From JAAYAO01 sp051133435 (GTDB lineage: Bacteria > Actinomycetota > Actinomycetes > Propionibacteriales > Propionibacteriaceae): 64,000 nucleotides of DNA. The notes beneath the pieces were generated by a model. That model was given only the letters and a program-made list of their open reading frames with translations, had not been told where the DNA came from and searched no databases. This document shows, one piece after another, positions 7,727 through 15,978 of this stretch; within the stretch, counting starts at the first letter, position 1, and each line of letters opens with the position of its first letter. The DNA is taken from contig NZ_JBPGNY010000006.1 of the NCBI RefSeq assembly GCF_051133435.1, positions 62,001 to 126,000 on the forward strand. Reading direction: 5' to 3'. The position numbers and the translations under genes were made by a program.

Positions 7727-8908
7727 ATGACGCAGCAGGCGATCAGTGCCACGCACTTCCGACATGTTCTGGGCCACTACCCCACCGGTGTCGTCGTGGT
7801 CACCGGGGTGGCGGCCGATGGTGAGTTGCTGGCCATGGTGGTCGGCACCTTCACCTCGGTGTCGCTCGACCCGCCGTTGGTGGCCTTCCTGCCCACCCGG
7901 GGCTCACGCACCTTCGAGCAACTGCGCCGCTGCGAGTCGCTGTGCATCAACGTGCTCACCGGCGAGCAGGAGCAGGTCGTGCGCACCATCGCCGGGCGCA
8001 AGGAGCACAAGTTGGAGGGGTTGTCCTGGTCGCCGTCCCCTTCGGGTGACCCGGTGCTCGACGAGTCACTGGCCTGGTTGGACGTCCGGTTGGATTCGAC
8101 CATCGACGCCGGGGACCACTGGATCGCGCAGTGTCGGGTGGTCGATCTGGCGGTGCACAACCCGGTCACCCCGCTGCTGTTCTTCCAGGGTGGTTACGGC
8201 ACCTTCGTGATGCCCTCCCTGGTGGCCCGGATGGAGGACGGGATCATCTCCTCGGTGCAGGACGCCGCCCGGGTGCGCGGTGAACTGGAGGACCTGGCCC
8301 GCGAGATCGGCTGTGAGGTATCCCTGCTGGCCGCGGTCAGCCCCGACGAGTTGGCCTCGGTGGCCAGCGCCCTGGGCAGAGGGCTGAGTACCGGCGGTGG
8401 CCTGGGGGAACGGATCCCCATGGTGCCGCCGATCGGCGACACCTATCACAGTGCCGCATCGGATGCCGAGCAGGAGGCCTGGTTGGCCAAGGCGTCCCAC
8501 GAGTCGGCCGAGCAGCAGCAACTCTTCTGGGATCGACTGAGTTTCTGCACCGAGCACGGCTACCTGATGGCATTGCTGCCACCCGACCATCCCGAGGCCT
8601 ACGAGGCGGTGATCGAAGCGACCCAGCTCTACGCCACCGGACGGATCACCCCGGCCCAGGAACGTGAGATCCGGGAGCGGATCCTCACCTCGGGCATCGA
8701 CTACACACCGCAGCCGATCGACCCCGAGCGCAGCTACGACGTGGGAGCGATTCTGGTGCCGTTGTACGACGAGTCGGGGGCGGCCCCGCTGACCCTGCGC
8801 CTGTCGCAGCTTCCGGCCGCAACGTCCGGGCAGCGGGTGGGCGAGTGGGTCGAGGCGGCGCTGAGTTGTGCCCGCTCGATGGAGCGCACGCTGCGCGCCT
8901 GCGGCTGA
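7727..8908 (+). CDS. Flavin reductase domain fused to an IclR-like effector-binding domain
   Basis: 393 residues. Residues 1-160 are a flavin reductase-like (HpaC/RutF) FMN-binding domain: HFRHVLGHYPTGVVVVTG, VVGTFTSVSLDPPLVAF, ESLCINVL and a late FFQGGYG. Residues 170-393 resemble the C-terminal ligand-binding half of IclR regulators, ending in VPLYDESGAAPLTL and a helix with SMERTLRACG; no helix-turn-helix is visible. Such enzymes supply reduced FMN to a partner monooxygenase, and the second domain may bind the substrate or product. ATG 7727 is chosen because AAGGAG lies 7 bases upstream; the open frame reaches back to 7640 without another good start. Divergent from the TRAP operon. Confidence 0.8.
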   Translation: MTQQAISATHFRHVLGHYPTGVVVVTGVAADGELLAMVVGTFTSVSLDPPLVAFLPTRGSRTFEQLRRCESLCINVLTGEQEQVVRTIAGRKEHKLEGLSWSPSPSGDPVLDESLAWLDVRLDSTIDAGDHWIAQCRVVDLAVHNPVTPLLFFQGGYGTFVMPSLVARMEDGIISSVQDAARVRGELEDLAREIGCEVSLLAAVSPDELASVASALGRGLSTGGGLGERIPMVPPIGDTYHSAASDAEQEAWLAKASHESAEQQQLFWDRLSFCTEHGYLMALLPPDHPEAYEAVIEATQLYATGRITPAQEREIRERILTSGIDYTPQPIDPERSYDVGAILVPLYDESGAAPLTLRLSQLPAATSGQRVGEWVEAALSCARSMERTLRACG

Positions 8909-8922
8909 ACCACACACCGAGA

Positions 8923-8955
8923 CCGGGCCCGGCACCTCGAACGGCGCGGGCCCGG
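8923..8955. terminator. Bidirectional hairpin between convergent genes
   Basis: Arms 8923-8931 and 8947-8955 (CCGGGCCCG / CGGGCCCGG) pair perfectly around 15 bases, with GACC/GGTC flanks able to extend the stem. It lies between the flavin reductase stop and the stop of the minus-strand sulfotransferase. No U-tract. Confidence 0.6.
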
Positions 8956-8962
8956 CCCGGGG

Positions 8963-10228
8963 TCACTTCACATCGATCGGGACGTCGAACCTCTCGACGT
9001 ATTCGCTGAAGGGTTCGCGAATCTCCTCGGGGCTGACACCGAAGTGGCGGCGCACGTCGTAGTTGATCCGGCTGACCTTCTCACCGATCTTGTGGTCCTC
9101 GATGAACTGGTCGATCTCCTGGCGGGCCTGATCGGTGATCTCCAGGCCGAGCTTGTCGTAGATCGTGTGGATCGCGCTCCAGTTATCGGCCATGAACGGA
9201 CGGAACCCGACTTCGACGATCTGATCGGGTTCGACCAGGTGTCGGTCACGCATCCCGGCCTCCTTCAACTCGACGCAGAGTCTGGTCCAGTAGTCGAGTT
9301 GCAGCTCCGGCTTGACCTCGGTCTGCCATTCGGCGGCCATGTAGGTGTGCATGGTGGCGATGGACTGCACCGAGGCCACCGGGTCGCGGTGGGTCTCCAC
9401 CAGCACCGCATCGGGGAACACGTTCAGCAAGGCCGGGATGTTCTCGATGTGGGCGGGGTACTTGGTGACCCACTGATCCTTCGGGCGGAAGTAGGTCATG
9501 ATCTGCATCACGAGTTTCAGGTACTCGTAGTGCTCGGTCTGGTCGTGGGCCAGGTAGTAGTCCCGCCACGGCTGGGCGTGCTGGTAGAGGTGATCGGGAT
9601 AGTGGCCGGTGAAGTTCTGGGCGAAGGTTTCGACGTCCTCCTCGATCCGGTACGGCTGCATCGGATGCCAGGCGGGCATGTAGTGGTTGCCGGCGACCAT
9701 CTCGTCCCAGGCGGCCTGGGCGTTCTTGTAGCGCGGGTCGATGCCGTCGGGGCCGGCTCCCTGACCGGGGTCGGGCACCGGCTGGTCGAGTTCCCAGATC
9801 GGTGCGGCGCGGAACCGGGAATCGGCGGCGATCAGGTTCACCAGATGCGAGGTTCCCGAACGCGGCAGGCCGCCCACCATCAACGGGCGCTTGATCTCGA
9901 TCTCGCGCACCTCGGGGTGCTGTTTGACGAAGTTGAAGACCCGCATCCGGTTCGACAGGTATTTGGTCATCAGGGCGAACATGCCCAGGCGGGCCATGTT
10001 GGTGCGGATCGGTTCGTTGCCGACATCGACCCAGACCTGCATCCGCTCGGTCAGGCCCTCCTCGCCGGGGCCGAAGTCGTCCAGACCGGTCGCGGCCTGA
10101 GCGGCTCCCTTGATGGCGTCGACGCTGAAGGGCACGGGGTTCGCGTCGGCGTAGTCGACCAGGGCTTGCTGGTACGGGGTGAGTTCACGGTTGACCAGCG
10201 GCGGGAATTCGAGATCCGGGGCGGACAT
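8963..10228 (-). CDS. PAPS-dependent sulfotransferase family protein
   Basis: 421 residues. The 5'-phosphosulfate-binding loop is seen as LMVGGLPRSGTSHL (about residues 116-129), and the 3'-phosphate-binding motif as VETHRDPVASVQS, the pattern of the large bacterial Sulfotransfer_3 family. It transfers sulfate from PAPS to a hydroxyl group of a lipid, steroid or glycan; the acceptor is not evident. Start ATG 10228 has CAGGAG upstream. The neighbouring genes on the same strand (CysNC, CysD, CysQ) make PAPS and clear the by-product PAP, which strongly supports a working sulfation module. A TAGGCT -10-like element lies about 35 bases before the start. Confidence 0.85.
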   Translation of the reverse strand: MSAPDLEFPPLVNRELTPYQQALVDYADANPVPFSVDAIKGAAQAATGLDDFGPGEEGLTERMQVWVDVGNEPIRTNMARLGMFALMTKYLSNRMRVFNFVKQHPEVREIEIKRPLMVGGLPRSGTSHLVNLIAADSRFRAAPIWELDQPVPDPGQGAGPDGIDPRYKNAQAAWDEMVAGNHYMPAWHPMQPYRIEEDVETFAQNFTGHYPDHLYQHAQPWRDYYLAHDQTEHYEYLKLVMQIMTYFRPKDQWVTKYPAHIENIPALLNVFPDAVLVETHRDPVASVQSIATMHTYMAAEWQTEVKPELQLDYWTRLCVELKEAGMRDRHLVEPDQIVEVGFRPFMADNWSAIHTIYDKLGLEITDQARQEIDQFIEDHKIGEKVSRINYDVRRHFGVSPEEIREPFSEYVERFDVPIDVK

Positions 10229-10285
10229 GGCGGCTCCTGATGTTGGGTTGAATTCTCTCGGAGCCTAATCAGGCCTTCAGCGGCC

Positions 10286-10303
10286 GACCGGGACGTGCCG
10301 GTC
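10286..10303 (-). terminator. Hairpin after the SLC13-like permease gene
   Basis: GACCGG-GACGTG-CCGGTC gives a perfect 6-base stem with a 6-base loop, 12 bases past the permease stop and upstream of the sulfotransferase promoter. No U-tract, as is common in this genome. Confidence 0.45.
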
Positions 10304-10314
10304 ACCGGGAGAGA

Positions 10315-12096
10315 TCAGGCATCCAGGGGCCACAGCAGTGGGATCGCGACCGCGACCACCACGGTGAGCACGAGGTGGAGTGGGATGCCGATCCGGGCGA
10401 AGTCGAGGAACTTGTAGCCGCCGGGGCCGTACACGAGGGTGTTGGTCTGGTAGCCGATCGGGGTGGCGAAGCTGGCGCTGGCGCCCATCATCACCGCGAT
10501 CACCACCGGTTTCGGATCAACCCCGAGCTGACCGGCCAGCACGATCGCCAGCGGGGTGAGAATCAGTGCGACCGCATTGTTGGTGATCAGTTCGGTCAGC
10601 GCCGAGGCGAGCAGGTACAGCGCCGCAACGATCACCCACGGTGGCGCGTGCTGCAGGATCGGCGCGATGCCGCCGACCAGCAGTTGCAGGGCGCCGGAGG
10701 CGTGCAACCCCTCCCCCACGATCAGCATGCCGACCAGCAGGAAGAGCAACCGGCCGTCCACGAAACCCAGGGCCTCGCGTGAATCGATGCACCGGGTGAT
10801 CAGCACGATCGCGACCGCGAGCAACACCAGGGCGAAGATCGGGGCGATGTTCAGTGCCGAGAGGGTCACCACCGCCAGCAGGCAGGCGATCACGATCGGC
10901 ACATGGGTGCGCCGGAAGGGCCGTTCGCTGGGTTCGTCGACCTCGACGAGCTCCATCTCGGCAACCATCCGGTTGATGTCGGCGGGGCGGCCGGCGAGCA
11001 CCAGCAGGTCGCCGACCTGCACCACCAGGTCACGCAGCGTTCCGGCCGGGTGGTCGTGGTTGTGCCGGTGCATGGCCACCACGTACACCCCGTAGCGGCG
11101 GCGCAGGTGCAGCGAACCCATGGTGCGCTCGACCATCCGGCAACCGGGGGTGATCAGGGCTTCCACCACGGTCATCTCCGCGGTCGCCACCTTGTCCACC
11201 GGCCGCAGGTCGCGGTGGTCGCGCAGGGTGAGCATCTCCCCCATCGGGCTGCGCAGCACGATCCGGTCACCGGCTTCGATCCGTACCCCGGCGAGATTCC
11301 AGCGCAGCGAGTCGTAGCCGCGAATCACGTCGATGACGGTGATCGCGGAACGCTTGAAGGCGGCCACCTCGCTCAGGGTGAGGCCGATCAGAGGTGAGTC
11401 CCGCACGATCAGCAACTCGGTCAGGAACTCCCGCTCGACATGGGTTCCGGGGCCGGCCGGGTCGCGGGCGGGCAGCAGCCGGTTGGCGAACAGGGCCAGG
11501 TAGACCGTGCCGACCACCAGCATCAGCACCCCGAGCGGCATGATCTCGAAGATGCCGAAGTGACCGAACCCGGCTTGTGCCCAGACCCCGTCCACGATCA
11601 GGTTGGTGGAGGTGCCGATCATCGTCATGCCGCCGCCGAGGATGGCGAAATACGACAGCGGGATGAGCACCTTGGACGGTGCCACTCCCAGCGACCGCGC
11701 GAGTTGGACGTAGACCGGCATCAACACCACCACCAGTGGCGTGTTGTTCAGGAAGGCCGACAGCACCGCGGTGCCCAGGCCGATGCCGACCAGCGTCAGC
11801 CGGGGGTGGTTTTTGGCCCAGGTGGTTGCCACCCGGCCCAGGGCGTCCAGACCGCCGGTGCGCACCAGGGCACCCACCAGGATGAACATTCCCGCGATGG
11901 TCCACGGGGCCGGGTTGGCGAAGGAAGCTGCGGCCAGGTCGGCCGGCACGATGCCCAGCACGATCATCACCGCGGCGCCGGTGACCGCCACCACCTCGGG
12001 CGGATAGGTCTCGGTGATGAACAGCACCAGCATGCCCACCGCCACGATCAGGGCAGTGATCGCGGCCGCGGTGCCGGTCAGTGCCAGGAGACCCAT
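10315..12096 (-). CDS. SLC13/DASS-type permease with two central TrkA-C (RCK_C) domains
   Basis: 593 residues. Membrane half 1 contains the family's FLNNTPLVVVLMP and IGTSTNLIVDG motifs. Then come two cytosolic TrkA-C domains (about residues 200-370; 'LLIVRDSPLIGLTLSE' and 'ALITPGCRMVERTMG'), and membrane half 2 contains ELITNNAVALILTP and TPIGYQTNTLVYGPGGY. This layout is known from putative sulfate or phosphate/citrate permeases, so with the PAPS genes around it sulfate uptake is likely (inference). ATG 12096 is chosen for the GAGGAGGG just upstream; the frame is open further but runs through a 9-base tandem repeat coding Gly-Pro-Glu. Confidence 0.85.
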   Translation of the reverse strand: MGLLALTGTAAAITALIVAVGMLVLFITETYPPEVVAVTGAAVMIVLGIVPADLAAASFANPAPWTIAGMFILVGALVRTGGLDALGRVATTWAKNHPRLTLVGIGLGTAVLSAFLNNTPLVVVLMPVYVQLARSLGVAPSKVLIPLSYFAILGGGMTMIGTSTNLIVDGVWAQAGFGHFGIFEIMPLGVLMLVVGTVYLALFANRLLPARDPAGPGTHVEREFLTELLIVRDSPLIGLTLSEVAAFKRSAITVIDVIRGYDSLRWNLAGVRIEAGDRIVLRSPMGEMLTLRDHRDLRPVDKVATAEMTVVEALITPGCRMVERTMGSLHLRRRYGVYVVAMHRHNHDHPAGTLRDLVVQVGDLLVLAGRPADINRMVAEMELVEVDEPSERPFRRTHVPIVIACLLAVVTLSALNIAPIFALVLLAVAIVLITRCIDSREALGFVDGRLLFLLVGMLIVGEGLHASGALQLLVGGIAPILQHAPPWVIVAALYLLASALTELITNNAVALILTPLAIVLAGQLGVDPKPVVIAVMMGASASFATPIGYQTNTLVYGPGGYKFLDFARIGIPLHLVLTVVVAVAIPLLWPLDA

Positions 12097-12127
12097 CGCA
12101 TCCCTCCTCGGGCCGCGTCCTTCTCGT

Positions 12128-12154
12128 CCCTCCGGCCCCTCCGGCCCCTCCGGT
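12128..12154. repeat. Three tandem copies of a 9-base unit
   Basis: CCCTCCGGC, CCCTCCGGC, CCCTCCGGT in tandem, in the leader of the permease gene. The unit is a multiple of three, so the upstream open frame stays open, but the likely start codon lies downstream of it. Confidence 0.7.
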
Positions 12155-12171
12155 CCCGGTCCGTCCGAGCC

Positions 12172-12252
12172 GGCTGCTGCAAAGTGCCTGATCTCGGGCA
12201 CCAAAGCTGCTATGTGGTTTTGACCCTCACAATCAGGCGTTTTGCAGCAGCC
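12172..12252. repeat. Long inverted repeat, family A copy 2
   Basis: Arms 12172-12192 and 12232-12252 match at 19 of 21 positions around a 39-base loop. The ends (GCTGCTGCAA-N3-GCCTG and ATCAGGC-N3-TTGCAGCA) are shared with the element at 2156-2236, and the span from GCTGCTGC to the closing GCAGC is 79 bases in both. It follows the 3' end of cysNC by 21 bases. Confidence 0.75.
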
Positions 12253-12273
12253 CCACCGGAGCAGGTGCTCCGG

Positions 12274-14175
12274 TCAGCGGATCTTCTTGTTGTCCCGCAA
12301 CCAGGTGATCACCTTGGTGGCCGCCTCCTCCGGCGACAGTTCGGTGGTGTCCAGGTAGATGTCGGGATTCTGCGGGGGCTCGTAGGAGGAGTCGAGGCCG
12401 GTGAAGTACTTCATGTCACCCTCGGCCGCCTTCTTGTACAAGCCCTTGGGGTCGCGTTCGGCGGCGACTTCCTGGGGTGCATCGACGTAGATCTCGCAGA
12501 AGTCGTCGGTTCCGATCCGTTCGCGCACCGCATTGCGGTCGCGGATGAACGGTGAGATGAGGGCGGTCAGCACCACCACACCCGAGTCGACGAACAACCG
12601 GGTCACCTCCCCCACCCGGCGGATGTTCTCCACCCGGTCGGCATCGGTGAAGCCGAGATCCTGGCTCAGCCCGTGTCGGACGTTGTCGCCGTCGAGCAGG
12701 TAGGTGTGGATCCCGCGGGCGTGCAGGTGCTTCTCGACCACGTTGGCGATCGTGGACTTGCCGGCGCCGGAGCGGCCGGTGAACCACAGGGCCACCGCCT
12801 TGTGCCCATTGCGGTGTTCGCGCTGTTCCCGGTCGACGTCGACGGCCTGCCAGTGGATGTTGTCGGCCCGGCGCAGCGAATGGTCGATCATGCCGGCACC
12901 GACGGTGGCGTTGGTGATCCGGTCGATGATCAGGAAGCCGCCCAGATCACGGTTCTCCTGATACGGCGCGAAGGGCACCCGGCGGCTGAAGCTGATGTTG
13001 CACTGGCCGATCTCGTTCACCTCGAGGGTGGAGGCGGCCAGCTTCTCCAAGGTGTTCACGTTCACCTTGTACTTCGGCTTGGTGATCCGTACCTGCACCG
13101 TGGAGGTGCCGATCCGGCAGGCGTAGGTGCGTTCGGGCAACATCGCGTCCTCGGAGAACCACACGATGTGGGCCGCGAACTGATCCGAGACCGCCAGGGG
13201 CGAGTCGGCCGCGCACAGCACGTCGCCGCGGCTGATGTCGATCTCGTCGTTCAGGGTCAGGGTCACCGCCTGTCCCGCGATCGCCTGGTCGAGGTTGCCG
13301 TCCATGGTGACGATCTCCTTGACCGAGCTGCGCTGCCCGGCCGGCAGCACCCGCACCTGATCACCGGGGCGCACCCCACCGGAGACGATCGGGCCGGAGA
13401 AGCCGCGGAAGTCGAGGTTCGGTCGGTTCACCCACTGCACCGGCATCCGCATCGGATGGTGGGTGACCTCATCCTCGATCTCGATGGTCTCCAGGTGTTC
13501 CATCAGCGTTGGCCCGTCGTACCAGGGGGTCTTCGGGCTGTGGGACACCAGGTTGTCGCCGTTGAGGGCCGACAGCGGAATCGCCACCACCTGCAGCAGG
13601 CCGATGTCCTTGGCGAAGGAGAGGTAGTCGGCCTCGATGCTGCGGTAGACCTCTTCGGAGTAGTCGACCAGATCCAACTTGTTGATCGCCAACACGACGT
13701 GCTTGATACCCAGCAGGGACACCAGGTAGGAGTGCCGGCGGGTCTGGGTGAGCACCCCCTTGCGGGCGTCGATCAGGATGATCGCCAGGTCGGCGGTGGA
13801 GGCACCGGTGACCATATTGCGGGTGTACTGCTCGTGGCCCGGGGTGTCGGCGACGATGAACTTGCGCTTGTCGGTCGAGAAGAAGCGGTACGCGACATCG
13901 ATGGTGATGCCCTGTTCGCGCTCGGCGGCCAGGCCGTCGACCAACAGGGCGAAGTCGAGTTCCTCACCCTGGGTGCCGCTCTTGATCGAGTCGGATTCGA
14001 GCGCGGCGAGGTGGTCTTCGAAGACCATCTTCGACTCGTACAGCATCCGGCCGATCAGGGTGGACTTGCCGTCGTCGACCGAGCCGCAGGTGATGAACCG
14101 CAGCATCGACTTGTGGGCATGGGCGTCGAGGTAGGCGTCGATGTCCTCGGCGATCAGATTCGATTGGTGCGACAT
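12274..14175 (-). CDS. cysNC: Bifunctional sulfate adenylyltransferase large subunit / APS kinase (CysN-CysC fusion)
   Basis: 633 residues. The N-terminal part is an EF-Tu-like GTPase with P-loop GSVDDGKST (about residue 33), DTPGHEQY and NKLD; with CysD it drives formation of APS from sulfate and ATP. From about residue 450 follows an APS kinase: P-loop GRSGAGKS (about 466), LDGDNVRHGL, the LISPF segment and YFTGLDSSYEPP. The kinase makes PAPS, the sulfate donor. The fusion is common in actinobacteria. ATG 14175 overlaps the cysD stop by one base (TGATG). An APS kinase domain plus a nearby sulfotransferase and CysQ favours use for sulfation as well as, or instead of, assimilation; no PAPS/APS reductase is in view. 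Confidence 0.97.
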   Translation of the reverse strand: MSHQSNLIAEDIDAYLDAHAHKSMLRFITCGSVDDGKSTLIGRMLYESKMVFEDHLAALESDSIKSGTQGEELDFALLVDGLAAEREQGITIDVAYRFFSTDKRKFIVADTPGHEQYTRNMVTGASTADLAIILIDARKGVLTQTRRHSYLVSLLGIKHVVLAINKLDLVDYSEEVYRSIEADYLSFAKDIGLLQVVAIPLSALNGDNLVSHSPKTPWYDGPTLMEHLETIEIEDEVTHHPMRMPVQWVNRPNLDFRGFSGPIVSGGVRPGDQVRVLPAGQRSSVKEIVTMDGNLDQAIAGQAVTLTLNDEIDISRGDVLCAADSPLAVSDQFAAHIVWFSEDAMLPERTYACRIGTSTVQVRITKPKYKVNVNTLEKLAASTLEVNEIGQCNISFSRRVPFAPYQENRDLGGFLIIDRITNATVGAGMIDHSLRRADNIHWQAVDVDREQREHRNGHKAVALWFTGRSGAGKSTIANVVEKHLHARGIHTYLLDGDNVRHGLSQDLGFTDADRVENIRRVGEVTRLFVDSGVVVLTALISPFIRDRNAVRERIGTDDFCEIYVDAPQEVAAERDPKGLYKKAAEGDMKYFTGLDSSYEPPQNPDIYLDTTELSPEEAATKVITWLRDNKKIR

Positions 14176-15095
14176 CAGAAGTAGCCCTCCTGCTTCTTCT
14201 TCTCCATCGACGCGGTCGAGTCGTGGTCGATGACGCGGCCCTGCCGCTCGGAGGTGGTGGTCAACAGCATTTCCTGGATGATCTCGGGCAGCGTGGCGGC
14301 CTCGGATTCGACCGCACCGGTCAGTGGGTAGCAGCCGAGGGTGCGGAAGCGCACCGAGCGCATCATCGGTTCCTCGCCCTCGCGCAGTCGCATCCGCTCG
14401 TCGTCGACCATGATCAGCGTGCCGTCACGTTCGACCACCGGACGCACCGCCGAGTAGTACAGCGGCACGATCTCGATGCCCTCGAGCAGGATGTACTGCC
14501 AGATGTCGAGCTCGGTCCAGTTCGACAGCGGGAAGACCCGCAGGCTTTCGCCACGGGCCTTGCGCACGTTGTACAGGTGCCACAGTTCGGGGCGCTGGGC
14601 CTTGGGGTCCCAACGGTGTTCGGCGCTGCGGATCGAGAAGATCCGCTCCTTGGCGCGGGACTTCTCCTCATCGCGGCGGGCCCCGCCGAAGGCGGCATCG
14701 AACTTGTAGTGGTCGATGGCCTGCCGCAGACCCTCGGTCTTCCACATGTCGGTGTGCACCGCCGAGCCGTGGTCGAAGGGGTTGATGTTCTGCTCGACGC
14801 ACTCGGGGTTGTGGTAGATCAGCAGGTCGACATCGTCGCGGGCACCCACCTTGTCGCGCAGCTTGTACATGTCCTGGAACTTCCAGGTGGTGTCGACATG
14901 CAGCAGCGGGAAGGGCAGCCGGGACGGGTAGAAGGCCTTCAGCGCCAGGTGCAGCATCACCGCCGAGTCCTTGCCCACCGAGTACAGCATCACCGGGTTC
15001 TCACTCTCGGCGACGGTCTCGCGCATGATCTGAATGCTCTCGGCCTCGAGCCGCTGCAGGTGGGTCAGCTCGGGGGTTCTCAGGTCGTGGGTCAT
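14175..15095 (-). CDS. cysD: Sulfate adenylyltransferase small subunit (CysD)
   Basis: 306 residues of the ATP-pyrophosphatase superfamily. The PP-loop is YSVGKDSAVMLHL, and the family segments FGGARRDEEKSRAKER and FPLSNWTELDIWQYI are intact. It catalyses adenylation of sulfate with CysN. The start is ATG 15095, which overlaps the cysQ stop by 4 bases (ATGA). The frame is open upstream but only as the reverse of cysQ sequence. Middle gene of the tightly packed operon cysQ-cysD-cysNC. Confidence 0.97.
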   Translation of the reverse strand: MTHDLRTPELTHLQRLEAESIQIMRETVAESENPVMLYSVGKDSAVMLHLALKAFYPSRLPFPLLHVDTTWKFQDMYKLRDKVGARDDVDLLIYHNPECVEQNINPFDHGSAVHTDMWKTEGLRQAIDHYKFDAAFGGARRDEEKSRAKERIFSIRSAEHRWDPKAQRPELWHLYNVRKARGESLRVFPLSNWTELDIWQYILLEGIEIVPLYYSAVRPVVERDGTLIMVDDERMRLREGEEPMMRSVRFRTLGCYPLTGAVESEAATLPEIIQEMLLTTTSERQGRVIDHDSTASMEKKKQEGYF

Positions 15096-15859
15096 GAGTT
15101 CAACACCTCCAGGGCGCGGGCCGCGTACTCGGGTCGGCAGATCAACAGGTCCGGGAGCTTCGGGTCGGGTTGGTTGTAGCGCAGCGGGGACCCGTCGATC
15201 CGGGAGACGTGCAGCCCCGCGGCCTGCGCGACCGCAACCGGGGCAGCGGAGTCCCACTCGTACTGGCCGCCGGTGTGGGCGTAGATGTCGACCTCACCGC
15301 GCACCACCGCCATCGCCTTGGCACCGGCCGATCCCATCTCGACCAGTTCGGCATCCATCGCCTCGGCCAGCTTCAACACCGGTTCGGGACGACGGGTGCG
15401 GCTGACCACCACCCGCACCGGCCCATCGGGCCGGGGAGCGGTTTCGACCCGGTCACTGCTGAAGGTGATGCCCAATGCGGGCAGCGCCACCGCGCCGGCC
15501 ACCAGCTCGCCGCCGGACACCAGGGCCACATGTACCGCCCAGTCGCTGCGACCGTCCTCGCCGAACTCGCGGGTGCCATCGAGGGGGTCGATGATCCAGA
15601 CCCGGTCGGCCTCGAGGCGCTGGGGGCTGTCGGCGGTTTCCTCCGACAGGATCGAATCCCCCGGACAACGCTCCCCGAGCAACTCGTGCAGCAGGTCGTC
15701 ACTCTCCCGGTCTCCCCGGTTGCGCACGTCGGAGGGTTCGGCTCCGGAGCGCAGATCCTCGCGGATCTTCAGCAGCAGGTCACCGGAGGCCGTTGCCAGT
15801 TCGGCAGCGGTGCGTGCGTCGTCCCCGTGACCGTTGTGGGTCGCAGCGTCAGTGCTCAT
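15092..15859 (-). CDS. cysQ: 3'(2'),5'-bisphosphate nucleotidase (CysQ, inositol monophosphatase fold)
   Basis: 255 residues. Metal-binding motifs of the family are present: SEETADS (motif with the catalytic Glu), DPLDGTREF and, near the C-terminus, WDSAAPVAV. It converts PAP, the product of sulfotransferases or PAPS use, to AMP and so controls PAPS/PAP levels. It is the first gene of the operon with cysD and cysNC. ATG 15859 is preceded by TATCGT 8 bases upstream, so the transcript may be leaderless. A TGAACGCCGTTCA palindrome lies where the -35 region would be. Confidence 0.92.
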   Translation of the reverse strand: MSTDAATHNGHGDDARTAAELATASGDLLLKIREDLRSGAEPSDVRNRGDRESDDLLHELLGERCPGDSILSEETADSPQRLEADRVWIIDPLDGTREFGEDGRSDWAVHVALVSGGELVAGAVALPALGITFSSDRVETAPRPDGPVRVVVSRTRRPEPVLKLAEAMDAELVEMGSAGAKAMAVVRGEVDIYAHTGGQYEWDSAAPVAVAQAAGLHVSRIDGSPLRYNQPDPKLPDLLICRPEYAARALEVLNS

Positions 15860-15879
15860 AAACCTGCACGATACGAGGA

Positions 15880-15894
15880 TTGAACGCCGTTCAG
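15880..15894. promoter_or_regulatory. Palindromic operator-like site 1 (TTGAACGCCGTTCAG)
   Basis: The core TGAAC-N3-GTTCA is a perfect palindrome apart from the centre. It lies about 20 bases upstream of the cysQ start codon, in its -35 region. A near-identical site is at 15945-15959, 65 bases away centre to centre. The form is typical of TetR-family operators, but no TetR gene is in the window. Confidence 0.6.
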
Positions 15895-15944
15895 CCTGCA
15901 TTCCCAGTGACCGGGATCACTTTGCGGCCCAGCACGAAAATTGA

Positions 15945-15959
15945 TTGAACACTGTTCAG
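15945..15959. promoter_or_regulatory. Palindromic operator-like site 2 (TTGAACACTGTTCAG)
   Basis: Same arms as site 1 (TGAAC/GTTCA with 3-base centre). It ends 5 bases before the ribosome-binding purine stretch of the P450 gene, so binding there would block the P450 promoter or its transcription start. Confidence 0.6.
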
Positions 15960-15978
15960 CAAATGGGAGGAGACCCTT

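Noticed and set aside
12128..12154. Coding Gly-Pro-Glu repeat at the start of the SLC13-like permease
   Set aside because: A strong ribosome site and family start are at ATG 12096; the repeat is more likely in the leader.
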